Part shown: positions 17,433 to 26,107 of the stretch, piece by piece
Position numbering within the stretch: the stretch's first letter is position 1
How the letters are laid out: each line of letters opens with the position of its first letter
Translations under genes and position numbers: made by a program
Notes under the pieces: generated by a model
The model's database searches: none
The model's input: the letters and a program-made list of their open reading frames with translations, nothing else
What the model was told of the DNA's origin: nothing
NCBI GenBank assembly: GCA_002419585.1
Contig: DIGJ01000014.1
Span: 211,083-275,082, forward strand
Origin: Lachnoclostridium sp. UBA5725
Lineage (GTDB): Bacteria; Bacillota; Clostridia; Lachnospirales; Lachnospiraceae
Length of the DNA stretch: 64,000 nt
Reading direction: 5' to 3'

Positions 17433-18911
17433 TTATTTAGGATATACTCTCAACATGGTTTCCCATCTTTTTTTTACATCATCCATATAGCATTCTTTTC
17501 TAGTATTTATGTCATATTCGTGTTTTATCTCTTTAAAATCTTCTATTGTTTCTTTTTTTATATTATAAAAATCATATAAAGAAATTTCTTTTGACTGCAA
17601 ATCATTCCATAAGTCACTATTTTTTTTAACGTAAATTTTTTTCCCCATCTCATTTAATAGTGATATTGTGGTAACTCCCCCAGCATATTCATAACCAAAA
17701 ACTGCTATGTCAATCTGATTTAAAAATTGTACATAAACTTCATAATTCATAAAGTCAAACACAGGCACAAATCTTTCTGAAAAATATCGATTTCCAACCT
17801 CGCAAATTTTATGTGAAGTTCCCCCATCACAATAAGATAATGGACAGTATATCATAATATCCTCTTCTCTAAATTTTTTTAATTCTTCTAACACTTCCAT
17901 ATGATTTCCATTTATTGTTCCACTATTATTTAATAAAATATTTAGGGAGTGTCTTTTTTGATCTTTCTTATAATTTTGTGGTATATATAGATAAGCACAT
18001 ACATTTCCCTCTAATGCCACAAAATCGTCTAGTCCAAAATTCTTATGAATATAATCAAAGTTCGTTTTCGTACTCATGATTTGCTTAACATTTTTCACTA
18101 CATCTATCTTGTTCTGAAATGGTGGATTTACTACATCTCCACCCCAAACTAACAAAACTGATTTTTCTTTAAGTTCTATTTCTTTACTACTCAAATATTT
18201 ACTTATATAATCTGTAAAAAAGGCACTTTCCAAAATAATTTTAACCGAATTTGTAATAAAAAAATCTATTTCTTTCATAAAATTATTGTTATTTCTACTT
18301 TTTATGTTACAAAAATCATCGATTAAAATAATATTACCAAACTTTTCACCTTTATCTTCATAAAGTTTCCAAAGATTATAACAATCATTTTTGTTGGCAC
18401 GATTTATTCCATAAATAATATACAAATGTTCTTTTATATTGAATTCATTTTCTATTATAATAAAACTATTAATAAAAAATTTCTCTTCTGGGATTATGTG
18501 AATATACTTATAATCTCTGCGAACTAATTTTTCATTAATTTCCAAAACTAAATCCATTCTTCCAAATTTATTAATATATTTAATATCCTCTTGATTCGCA
18601 AAATAGTATTCTTTTATATTCAATTCACCAAATTGCATCCTTAAATTTCCAAAATCATTTAGTATTGTAATCAGAACAAAATCTTCCTTTTCATTCAATA
18701 GTACATCCGGATTCTTAACTGGATATCCAAAAAAGGACTTTCCCCACAAATGACTATTATTATCACATATATAAGAAACCTCCAATTCAAAATCCTCAAT
18801 TAATTTTTGATTGCGAGTAGATGCTCCAAACAACACTATTTTCTTATTTTTCAACTTTTTCTGTAAAATTTTTTTTTCCAAATAGTTCCAATTTTCATCA
18901 TAAATATTCAT
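17433..18911 (-). CDS. WecF-like Fuc4NAc transferase with N-terminal Rossmann-like domain
   Basis: A 492-residue protein. Residues 18-110 are the accessory domain (KIVLFGASTRNQKL, ICDNNSHLWGKSF). The rest resembles the dTDP-Fuc4NAc:lipid II transferase family (WecF): LLVWGGDVVNPP, LNILLNNSGTINGNHMEVL, MIYCPLSY, and IDIAVFGYEYAGGVTTISLL near the C-terminus. WecF transfers Fuc4NAc from dTDP to a lipid-linked glycan in Gram-negatives. The presence of a WecE-like aminotransferase at 24881-26017 supports Fuc4NAc as donor. The gene is notably A+T-rich, with rows near 12% G+C. Its acceptor here is unknown. Confidence 0.75.
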   Translation of the reverse strand: MNIYDENWNYLEKKILQKKLKNKKIVLFGASTRNQKLIEDFELEVSYICDNNSHLWGKSFFGYPVKNPDVLLNEKEDFVLITILNDFGNLRMQFGELNIKEYYFANQEDIKYINKFGRMDLVLEINEKLVRRDYKYIHIIPEEKFFINSFIIIENEFNIKEHLYIIYGINRANKNDCYNLWKLYEDKGEKFGNIILIDDFCNIKSRNNNNFMKEIDFFITNSVKIILESAFFTDYISKYLSSKEIELKEKSVLLVWGGDVVNPPFQNKIDVVKNVKQIMSTKTNFDYIHKNFGLDDFVALEGNVCAYLYIPQNYKKDQKRHSLNILLNNSGTINGNHMEVLEELKKFREEDIMIYCPLSYCDGGTSHKICEVGNRYFSERFVPVFDFMNYEVYVQFLNQIDIAVFGYEYAGGVTTISLLNEMGKKIYVKKNSDLWNDLQSKEISLYDFYNIKKETIEDFKEIKHEYDINTRKECYMDDVKKRWETMLRVYPK

Positions 18912-18993
18912 TAATTTTACCTTTTCATATTTATTTTCATTACTATGTCTCTAGATTCTCACTAATAATTATATTGTGGCATAACGAACAAGT

Positions 18994-21399
18994 TTATTTC
19001 AATTTCTTCAAATATTGATATGTTGTATTTGGCACAATTAGTTTAATTTCATCATACTGTTTATTCTTTAATAGTCTACGCACATGAGATGCACTAATAA
19101 CTATATTATTATTACCTTTTTTTCTTGGTATTTCTATGAGTTCTATTCCGTATTTTGGTAATATTCTTTTCATGCTTTCATTATATTGCCTTGTTACTAG
19201 ATCAAAAGGTTCCTCACCAACAAATCTTTTCTTAATATATAGCATTGGAGCAATATATTGAGCAAATATTTCAACATCTAAAGAAGTATCTACTTGGACT
19301 TTATTGGGTTCGTCTTTTATAAAATACTCTGGAAAAGTTACCGTACTAATAATTAAATTACCACTTGGTAGTACCACAACATTTTTAAGATGTGCAACTC
19401 CTTGCTTTACTAATTTTATACGATCAATAAATTTAAAAAAAGATTTATCCTCCTCCACCACGAATATATATAATAAATCAACTTTTTGAGATGCAACTTC
19501 GATTAAATACTGATGCCCTAACGTAAATGGATTACAATTCATCACAATTCCACCTACCAAATGTTCTTTTTCCCATCCAAGTGGAAGGAGTTTATTTATC
19601 CTTTTCATATATTGCTCTATTTGCCTATGATAGGTTTCATTGCCCTCTCCCTTCTCATTAATAATCCTATCCAAATAAAAATATTGTTCCTCTTTTTTTT
19701 CTTGTTCTAAATCATCTTTCAATATATTAAATAATTCTTTCGCTAATAGTTGATATCCTTTATGATTTGGATGAACAATGCCATTAAAGTAAAATTCCTT
19801 CAATAAGCAAGATTTTTCTAAGGCTTTACTAATGTCATATTTTTGAAATGAATCTCCCAAAGGCATATAACCAGAATAATTTACAACAACAATATCCCCT
19901 TTCTTAAATCGTATATTATATAAGTTCTTATAGGTTTGATCAATATTACCACCCCAAGTTCCCATATTAACTACTTTCCATGTTCGTTGATTTACATTAC
20001 TGTTAAGTTCTTGTTGTAAACAGCTTGCTATCGTATGTCCATCTTCTACTGCATATCCAAAAAAAGTACACCCACCTAATAGATAGATTGTATTATCATA
20101 ATTCTCTGGTTGCCCTACGGTAAGTCTTTCTCCATTCGCCACATTTAAGTATTTACTTTTCTTATCTTGATGACGTACATACCCATTTTTAGTTACATAT
20201 TTAGAAGGAATATCCATTATATTTTTCACATAATTCTCTGAATAATGATCTTCATAAATTTCTTTCAAAAATTGTTCATATTTATCCAAATTTGACAATA
20301 TATTAGATATTTCATATTGTAGTCGATTCTCAATCATAAGCGATGTTACTTTTTTTCGAGGGTAAATTAGATTATTTATTCCCCAATATGTATTTGTAAC
20401 ATACATCGCAACTTCTTTGTTGTTTAAGATATTCTTGAAATGTTTCACTATTTCTTCCATAATCCAGGCTCGAAATACTACAATATATCTAAGTCGCTCG
20501 ATACGATAACAATCTTTGTATTTTTCATAAAATAAATTGGTTTCTTCTTCATTTCCATTTTGAACTATAATTATCTTGTCCACACTTTTATTGTCCCACT
20601 CACTTAAATACCATTGTTTTATTTCATTATGATTAGAATCACAAACTCTCTTTATAATCAATTTTGATAGATTTGTTTTTCGAGAAAACAAGATTGTCCA
20701 ATTCTCTTTTAGGGATATATTAATAAAGTTCGATGCAAACTCTATAATCTGGTCTAGATTAATTTTATCTACAAATTCCATAGGAATCTTTGAAACCACT
20801 TCAAGTTCATATAAAAATTGGCGTATTCCTAGCGTTTCTGCATGACTAGGTATAGCATCGCTAATACTATCCAAATACTCTGTAACATATAGTGTAAAAT
20901 CATCGGATCTATCAAACTCAAACTCGGATATAATTGAATTTGAAATACTTCCAAGCATGTCTTGCATTCTTCTACTAAATTGATTACTACCTACAAAGCA
21001 AATATTATTATATCCAAATAATTTTAAATAGTTTTTTATTACTTCCTCATTAACACTTTTAAGCTGCTGATTCATAAACTTATAATACTCTTCTACGATA
21101 ATAATTCTTGTTTTTTGTTTTACCTCTTTTAATTTCTTTCCATTGTCTTCATCGTATAAACATAGTATGGCTGTATTTTTGTTTCCTAGGTTTTCCGTTA
21201 TGCTTTTATCACATCCAATTTCTACATATATATTAATAAATACTCCTGTTTTCAAACAATGTAGTTCCTCATTTAATAGAATTAATTTATCAAATCCCGC
21301 ACTTAATAACCTACTTTCAATATACTTCCTATTCTTCTTGATTAATCGAATCGTTTCCTGAATAATTGACTTATTAAATACGCCATGATTTTTTAACAT
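18994..21399 (-). CDS. multidomain protein: SGNH-like domain plus CitC-like adenylyltransferase
   Basis: An 801-residue protein in three parts. Residues 1 to about 420 are not recognised. Residues 435-560 resemble SGNH/GDSL hydrolases: LLGGCTFFGYAVEDGHT (the nucleophile position is C444, not Ser), NMGTWGGN (478-485) and VHPNHKGYQLLA (H543). Residues 615-801 resemble the citrate lyase ligase (CitC) nucleotidyltransferase: GIVMNCNPFTLGHQYLI with the HxGH-like TLGH, then ISASHVRRLL. CitC adenylylates or acetylates a partner; here an adenylyl transfer to a sugar or acid is conceivable. The ATG has GGGGGGGAG upstream. The function is unknown. Confidence 0.65.
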   Translation of the reverse strand: MLKNHGVFNKSIIQETIRLIKKNRKYIESRLLSAGFDKLILLNEELHCLKTGVFINIYVEIGCDKSITENLGNKNTAILCLYDEDNGKKLKEVKQKTRIIIVEEYYKFMNQQLKSVNEEVIKNYLKLFGYNNICFVGSNQFSRRMQDMLGSISNSIISEFEFDRSDDFTLYVTEYLDSISDAIPSHAETLGIRQFLYELEVVSKIPMEFVDKINLDQIIEFASNFINISLKENWTILFSRKTNLSKLIIKRVCDSNHNEIKQWYLSEWDNKSVDKIIIVQNGNEEETNLFYEKYKDCYRIERLRYIVVFRAWIMEEIVKHFKNILNNKEVAMYVTNTYWGINNLIYPRKKVTSLMIENRLQYEISNILSNLDKYEQFLKEIYEDHYSENYVKNIMDIPSKYVTKNGYVRHQDKKSKYLNVANGERLTVGQPENYDNTIYLLGGCTFFGYAVEDGHTIASCLQQELNSNVNQRTWKVVNMGTWGGNIDQTYKNLYNIRFKKGDIVVVNYSGYMPLGDSFQKYDISKALEKSCLLKEFYFNGIVHPNHKGYQLLAKELFNILKDDLEQEKKEEQYFYLDRIINEKGEGNETYHRQIEQYMKRINKLLPLGWEKEHLVGGIVMNCNPFTLGHQYLIEVASQKVDLLYIFVVEEDKSFFKFIDRIKLVKQGVAHLKNVVVLPSGNLIISTVTFPEYFIKDEPNKVQVDTSLDVEIFAQYIAPMLYIKKRFVGEEPFDLVTRQYNESMKRILPKYGIELIEIPRKKGNNNIVISASHVRRLLKNKQYDEIKLIVPNTTYQYLKKLK

Positions 21400-21417
21400 A
21401 CCTTCTCCCCCCCATAA

Positions 21418-22173
21418 TTAATGAATCAATTTTTCTTCTAAATTTCCAATGACTTCTTGCATACCGTATAGACCTTTTTTATCTACAATAAATTTTGCAG
21501 CTATTAGTGCACCATTTGCAAACGCTTGTCTTGAAAAGGACTCATGAATAATGCTGATTCTCTCATAATCGCTAGCTGCTGTCACCTCATGTACGCCAAC
21601 GTAACCTCCTACTCGAATAGAGGAAATAGGGGTATCTCCTCTATTAATAACATTAGAAATAAGCCTAGCAGTTGTTGTTGGTCTAGGCTTTGATTTTCCA
21701 TGGCGCTCAATAATTTCAAAATCAAAATCTATCAGTATTCTAGATATCTTTTCTACAAATTCCATAAGCAGATTTATTCCTATAGTTAAATTAGGAGCAT
21801 AAACCATACCTATCGTTCCCAAATTTCCAATTTCCCTTAGTCTACACTGTTCTTTTTCATCAAAATTTGTTGTACAAATAACCAAATGTATACCCAACTC
21901 TTTACAGATATCTGCCAATTTTAGAGAAGTTGATGGATGTGAAAAATCAATTATTACATCCACCTTTACGTATTTTGAATATTCACGTATTTCACTTAAT
22001 TTAATAATTGTCACACCGATTTCAGGTAGCTCTAGTAATTCTCCTAATTCTCTACCTGCAGTGCTACTTTCTTCTCGACAAACAGCCATCACCAATTGGT
22101 CTTCTTTTAATTTCATAATCATCCGAACCATTTCTTTTCCGGCTCTTCCAAGACCACATACACCAATATTCAT
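21418..22173 (-). CDS. DapB-like dihydrodipicolinate reductase paralogue
   Basis: A 251-residue protein with the DapB layout: GVCGLGRAGKEM for NAD(P), CTTNFDEKEQ matching the family GTTGF region, and YAPNLTIGINLL. The substrate-binding region is changed: H158 and K162 remain, but the second histidine is G159 and the usual DAPSGTA reads RPTTTA, one residue shorter. This suggests a reductase of another imine or keto amino acid rather than lysine synthesis. It lies beside an Asp/Glu racemase and an ATP-grasp gene in the glycan island. Confidence 0.75.
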   Translation of the reverse strand: MNIGVCGLGRAGKEMVRMIMKLKEDQLVMAVCREESSTAGRELGELLELPEIGVTIIKLSEIREYSKYVKVDVIIDFSHPSTSLKLADICKELGIHLVICTTNFDEKEQCRLREIGNLGTIGMVYAPNLTIGINLLMEFVEKISRILIDFDFEIIERHGKSKPRPTTTARLISNVINRGDTPISSIRVGGYVGVHEVTAASDYERISIIHESFSRQAFANGALIAAKFIVDKKGLYGMQEVIGNLEEKLIH

Positions 22174-22321
22174 ATAAACCTTGCATGATATTTATAAATT
22201 CTTTTTATCATACTTACCTTTCTTTCATATTTGTGATTAAAATACATTCAGATATAGTTAACTTTTGGTTTCTAGTTACTAGTTACTGGTTTTTTCACAT
22301 ATTTGTTTATTATAAATGCAA

Positions 22322-23032
22322 TTAGTTTAGTAGAGAGCGTACCATTAAATTAGTCAACGAAACAATGTCAAAGACTGGAATTTGCACCACTTTCTGTATA
22401 TCCTTTAAATAAGGTGACATATTCGTACACTCAAGGACTATTGCCCCTATTTCTGGATGAGTATTTCTCATAAATACTGCTTTTTCTATCAATTCTTTGC
22501 AGCATTGCTCTGTATCAACTTGTTCCCAATTCTCAACCGTAAACTTTGTAAATACTTTTTCATCTTGTAACCCTAAGATAATGCTTGGAATATGATCTGC
22601 ACCCACCGCTTTTAAATGTTCCTTCGTAAGGGTATTGCTATTAGCAGTTAAAATACCAACTTTTTTATCTTGTTTTAACATACGATATACCATAGGGACC
22701 ATTAACAAAGCTGATGTAAATACAGGTACATTAACAGAATCTGCTAATTCTTTTTGAAATAATGACAAGAAACCGCAGGAAGTAGTTATAACCTTTACAC
22801 CTTGACGTTCCAATTCTTTCGCCGCCATGATAAATGGTTCTATATCATTATGCGTCAACTCCAAAACAACTTTTTGGGGAGTACCTCCTGTAACTACTTT
22901 ATAAAGAACTGGAAAATCCCATGTTTTTGCGTTTCCAATATCACCAATGACTCTTGGAAATTTAGAATCTAGCATGATAATTCCAATATCGTACCCATAT
23001 ATATTATTACCACCATATACTATATTGCCCAT
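22322..23032 (-). CDS. Asp/Glu (hydantoin) racemase family protein
   Basis: About 236 residues of the aspartate/glutamate racemase superfamily. The two expected catalytic cysteines are present, C86 in VITTSCGFLS and C202 in IVLECTNMSP. The enzyme would invert or shift the alpha-carbon of an amino acid or related compound without cofactor. The ATG at 23032 has GAGGAGAG 5 nt upstream, and the site lies in the end of the ATP-grasp gene, so the two are coupled. The context suggests that a D-amino acid or similar unit is made for the ligases nearby. Confidence 0.75.
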   Translation of the reverse strand: MGNIVYGGNNIYGYDIGIIMLDSKFPRVIGDIGNAKTWDFPVLYKVVTGGTPQKVVLELTHNDIEPFIMAAKELERQGVKVITTSCGFLSLFQKELADSVNVPVFTSALLMVPMVYRMLKQDKKVGILTANSNTLTKEHLKAVGADHIPSIILGLQDEKVFTKFTVENWEQVDTEQCCKELIEKAVFMRNTHPEIGAIVLECTNMSPYLKDIQKVVQIPVFDIVSLTNLMVRSLLN

Positions 23033-23043
23033 TCTTTCTCTCC

Positions 23044-24285
23044 TCACCATATTATTTGACTTACTAGCTTTCCATTCTTAACCGATATTTTCAAACATTC
23101 TCTCACTTGTTTAATTATCTCATAACAGTCTTCTCTAGAGGTTCCACAAATCAATATCGGCCCGTGTTTTCCTGTATCATCCTTGAGTTGTTCTACCTTT
23201 TTTCCTACAAATAATTCATCAAGAAAAACTTTTTTTACTCCTTTAATTTTTTTTAGTTCCTCTATATTTTCAATGCTAATTATTGTACCAGGGAGTAATT
23301 CAAAACAAATCCATGCTGATACCTTATGATCTAGATTCAAACTTGATATCGAAATTTTCTTGTTTTCTAATACATAATCAATGATAATATCATTGGTATC
23401 AATCCCTGTTGCCCAAGGAGTCAAGTCGGAGGATAGGTATACTCCACCTCCCCTAGCCGCAATCTCTACCAAATACACTTTTTTATCTTTGTCGCTAACA
23501 ATGTATTCCCCGTGAGTAATTCCAAACTTCAATTTCAGCCCTTGAACCAGTTTTTTGTTAGTTTCCAAAACGCATAATTCGCTAATATCTGTAACCACAT
23601 TTGCAGACGAAAACATACACATTTTCGATATATATAATGCTTCTTTATTAAAATACTCTTTTATTCCTAAATCCAGATTAATATATTCATCATCCAATGC
23701 TAGACCGTCCACAATATATTCTTTCCCCTCAATATACTCTTCTATTATAATAGTATGATTTTTTGAATAGGTAAAACAATCATCTAAATGTTTTTGAAAT
23801 TCATGCATATCATTAATGCGAAATACACCTCTGCTTCCACTGCTATCAGTGGGTTTAATCATAACAGGAAAGTTAAAATCAACTATCCTTTTACTTGCAT
23901 CATCAACATCCATTGCTCTCTCAAATTTTGGAACAAGAATCCCTGCTCGTTTAGCTTCACTTCTCATTATATATTTATCAGTGAACTTTAATGCTGTATC
24001 ATATCCTATACCACAAAGATTAAGTTTTTCTGCAACATAAGCCACAGTTGGTACAGATACATCTGTCTGATCTGTTAGTATTCCATCTATCTTCTCCCTA
24101 ATAGCAATATCCAAAATTTTTTCTTTGTCCCTTGTATCTACATAGTAAGACTTGTCAGCTAACTCAAATCCAGGATATACCCCTTGCACACTTACAACAA
24201 TTACCTTATATCCTTTTGCCTTACACTTTCTGATAAAGGTTAGCTGTCCATTTCCGGCACCTAAAATCATAACTTTTTTACTCAT
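23044..24285 (-). CDS. ATP-grasp carboxylate-amine ligase
   Basis: A 413-residue ATP-grasp protein of the CarB/biotin carboxylase-like class. It has an N-terminal Rossmann part (MILGAGNGQLTFIRKC), the ATP-binding FPVMIKPTDSSGSRGVF, IIIEEYIEGKEYIVDG, and a metal-binding VYLVEIAARGGG. It would form an amide or ester from a carboxylate through an acyl-phosphate. It is first in the coupled set ATP-grasp, racemase, DapB-like. The IS110 relic lies just upstream of it, between it and wecE. The substrates are unknown. Confidence 0.8.
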   Translation of the reverse strand: MSKKVMILGAGNGQLTFIRKCKAKGYKVIVVSVQGVYPGFELADKSYYVDTRDKEKILDIAIREKIDGILTDQTDVSVPTVAYVAEKLNLCGIGYDTALKFTDKYIMRSEAKRAGILVPKFERAMDVDDASKRIVDFNFPVMIKPTDSSGSRGVFRINDMHEFQKHLDDCFTYSKNHTIIIEEYIEGKEYIVDGLALDDEYINLDLGIKEYFNKEALYISKMCMFSSANVVTDISELCVLETNKKLVQGLKLKFGITHGEYIVSDKDKKVYLVEIAARGGGVYLSSDLTPWATGIDTNDIIIDYVLENKKISISSLNLDHKVSAWICFELLPGTIISIENIEELKKIKGVKKVFLDELFVGKKVEQLKDDTGKHGPILICGTSREDCYEIIKQVRECLKISVKNGKLVSQIIW

Positions 24286-24299
24286 ATTATTACCTATAG

Positions 24300-24591
24300 T
24301 CCAATTATCTCAGATGGTAATTGGAGTACTTCCTTTCTCCCAGAAATTTCTGGGTAGTCTTTTCCATCTCTGATATATTTTGAAAAGGCACTGTGGATCT
24401 GTAGCTATATTTTTCAGCATTGAATGTTACGAGGCGACTCAGACCACAGCTTTTCGTCTATTACTGTTAATAAGTTTGTTATCGCATAGAACCCTAGGTT
24501 CTTTAGACGTTTTTATTTACGTGTTTACACAGCCGAATTCTCTGTGGAAGACAACAATGCTCAAAATATTCAAATCAGGAGGTATTTCTCT
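24300..24591 (+). other. structured non-coding stretch upstream of the IS110 relic
   Basis: No gene of its own is seen here. It contains an imperfect long-range stem (24391-24401 with 24440-24449, one bulged base) and a short perfect hairpin AGAACC-CTA-GGTTCT (24488-24502). AGGAGG lies 11 bases before the relic's ATG. IS110-family elements carry a bridge RNA in the non-coding end upstream of the transposase, and this stretch has the right place and polarity to be a decayed copy. That identity is inferred from position, not sequence match. Confidence 0.3.
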
Positions 24592-24857
24592 ATGTCAATA
24601 TACTTCGTAGGAATTGATATTTCCTAGTACAAACATTATTGCTGAATTATATCTGCAGTTAATCAAAAAGTCATTTCAAAGTTCACTTTCAAAAACAATA
24701 AAGACGGCTTTAAAGAATTACATACTATCCTCAACTCTCTCTCCAATCCTGAGAACATACGAATAGGGTCTGAATCAGCTGCCCACTATGCTCTTAATCT
24801 TGAACTCTTCCTCGAAAACGCCCACCACAGCTATATTGAAATTCCCAAATTAACATT
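24592..24857 (+). pseudogene. IS110-family transposase N-terminal relic
   Basis: One frame starting at ATG 24592 reads MSIYFVGIDIS, then TAG (24625-24627), YKHYC, then TGA, and continues as KDGFKELHTILNSLSNPENI, IRIGSESAAHYALNLELFLE and SYIEI. This matches the start of IS110 DEDD transposases (GIDISKYKH, then the GxEATGHYALNLELFL region). Only about 88 codons of a protein of roughly 400 remain, with two in-frame stops, so it is dead. It lies antisense between wecE and the ATP-grasp gene. Confidence 0.8.
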
Positions 24858-24880
24858 GTTAATGAAAACTATGTACACTA

Positions 24881-26017
24881 CTAAGAAAAATAGGAACTTA
24901 TTTTTTCAATTACATAGTCCACATCTTTTTCTTTCAGCCGATAATATATTGGTAATCGTATTAATCGTTCACTTTCTATAGTAGTATATTTATCGTTTCC
25001 TACAAACTCACCATATATTCGTCCTGCAGGTGAAGAATGTAGTGGTACAAAATGAAATACAGTATTGATGCCCTGTTGTTTCAAGTAAAACATCAATTTT
25101 GTTCGTTCTTCTATGTCTTTTACTCGAATATAAAAAATATGCCCATTCTGAGTACATCCATCTGGTACATTGGGCAAATCTAGCAACCCTTTCTCCTTCA
25201 AGTGATTTAAACCTTTGTAATATCTCTCCCATAACGCAATCCGCTTTTGATTGATAGCATCTGCCATTTCTAATTGAGCATACAAAAATGCCACATTTAT
25301 TTCGCTAGGAAGATAAGACGATCCAATATCACACCAAGAATATTTATCAACCATTCCTCGGAAGAATTGTGACCGATTTGTTCCTTTTTCGCGGATTATC
25401 TCTGCCTTTTCTAAAAATTCAGCATTTTGTATCGCAATAGCTCCTCCTTCTCCCATGCTATAATTCTTAGTTTCATGAAAACTATAGCATCCCATATCTC
25501 CAATCGTACCAAGCGCCTGTCCCTTATAGCTACTCATCATTCCTTGAGCAGCATCTTCAACAACATATAATTTGTGTTTTCGTGCAATCTCCATAATAGT
25601 ATCCATCTCACACCCAATCCCTGCATAGTGTACTGGACAAATTAATTTCGTTTTATATGTAATAGCTGCTTCTAATAGATTTTCATCGATGTTTAAAGTA
25701 TCTGGCCGGATATCTACAAACTTGATCTTTGCACCTCTTAAAACAAATGCATTAGCAGTAGATACAAATGTAAAAGATGGCATTATTACTTCGTCACCTG
25801 GATGAATGTTTGTTAAAATAGCAGCCATCTCTAATGCATGAGTACCTGATGTAGTAAACAAATTCTTTTTAATAGAAAATCGTTGTTCCATCCACTGCGA
25901 AGCTAGTTTTGTGTATTTTCCATCCCCACTAATTTTCTTCTCTTTAAACACATCTTTTATATACCTCTCTCCGTTTAACAAATCTTCTAAAATAATTGGC
26001 ATATTAAAACCTATCAT
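24881..26017 (-). CDS. wecE: dTDP-4-amino-4,6-dideoxygalactose transaminase
   Basis: A 378-residue PLP aminotransferase very close in sequence pattern to WecE/RffA: IHPGDEVIMPSFTFVSTANA, KFVDIRPDTLNIDE, PVHYAGIGCEMDTI, EDAAQGMMSSYKG and IREKGTNRSQFFRG. K184 in FHETKNY is the Schiff-base lysine and D155 the cofactor aspartate. It converts dTDP-4-keto-6-deoxyglucose to dTDP-Fuc4N. Its substrate comes from RmlA/RmlB, and a WecF-like transferase lies at 17433-18911. The ATG has GAGGTG 9 nt upstream. Confidence 0.9.
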   Translation of the reverse strand: MIGFNMPIILEDLLNGERYIKDVFKEKKISGDGKYTKLASQWMEQRFSIKKNLFTTSGTHALEMAAILTNIHPGDEVIMPSFTFVSTANAFVLRGAKIKFVDIRPDTLNIDENLLEAAITYKTKLICPVHYAGIGCEMDTIMEIARKHKLYVVEDAAQGMMSSYKGQALGTIGDMGCYSFHETKNYSMGEGGAIAIQNAEFLEKAEIIREKGTNRSQFFRGMVDKYSWCDIGSSYLPSEINVAFLYAQLEMADAINQKRIALWERYYKGLNHLKEKGLLDLPNVPDGCTQNGHIFYIRVKDIEERTKLMFYLKQQGINTVFHFVPLHSSPAGRIYGEFVGNDKYTTIESERLIRLPIYYRLKEKDVDYVIEKISSYFS

Positions 26018-26107
26018 AGCTTATTTCACCTCTACCTCATTGCGATTGTAATCACAATTCTTTTTATAAACTCAAAACCTTATATATTATATTTTAATTC
26101 ATGGACC

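Noticed and set aside
21418..22173. Housekeeping dapB of lysine synthesis
   Set aside because: The substrate-binding motif is altered and the gene lies in a glycan island next to a racemase and ligase, far from lysA.
24380..24610. 76-residue frame in the IS110 region as a gene
   Set aside because: It crosses the non-coding upstream stretch in another frame from the transposase remnant and has no ribosome site or recognisable product.
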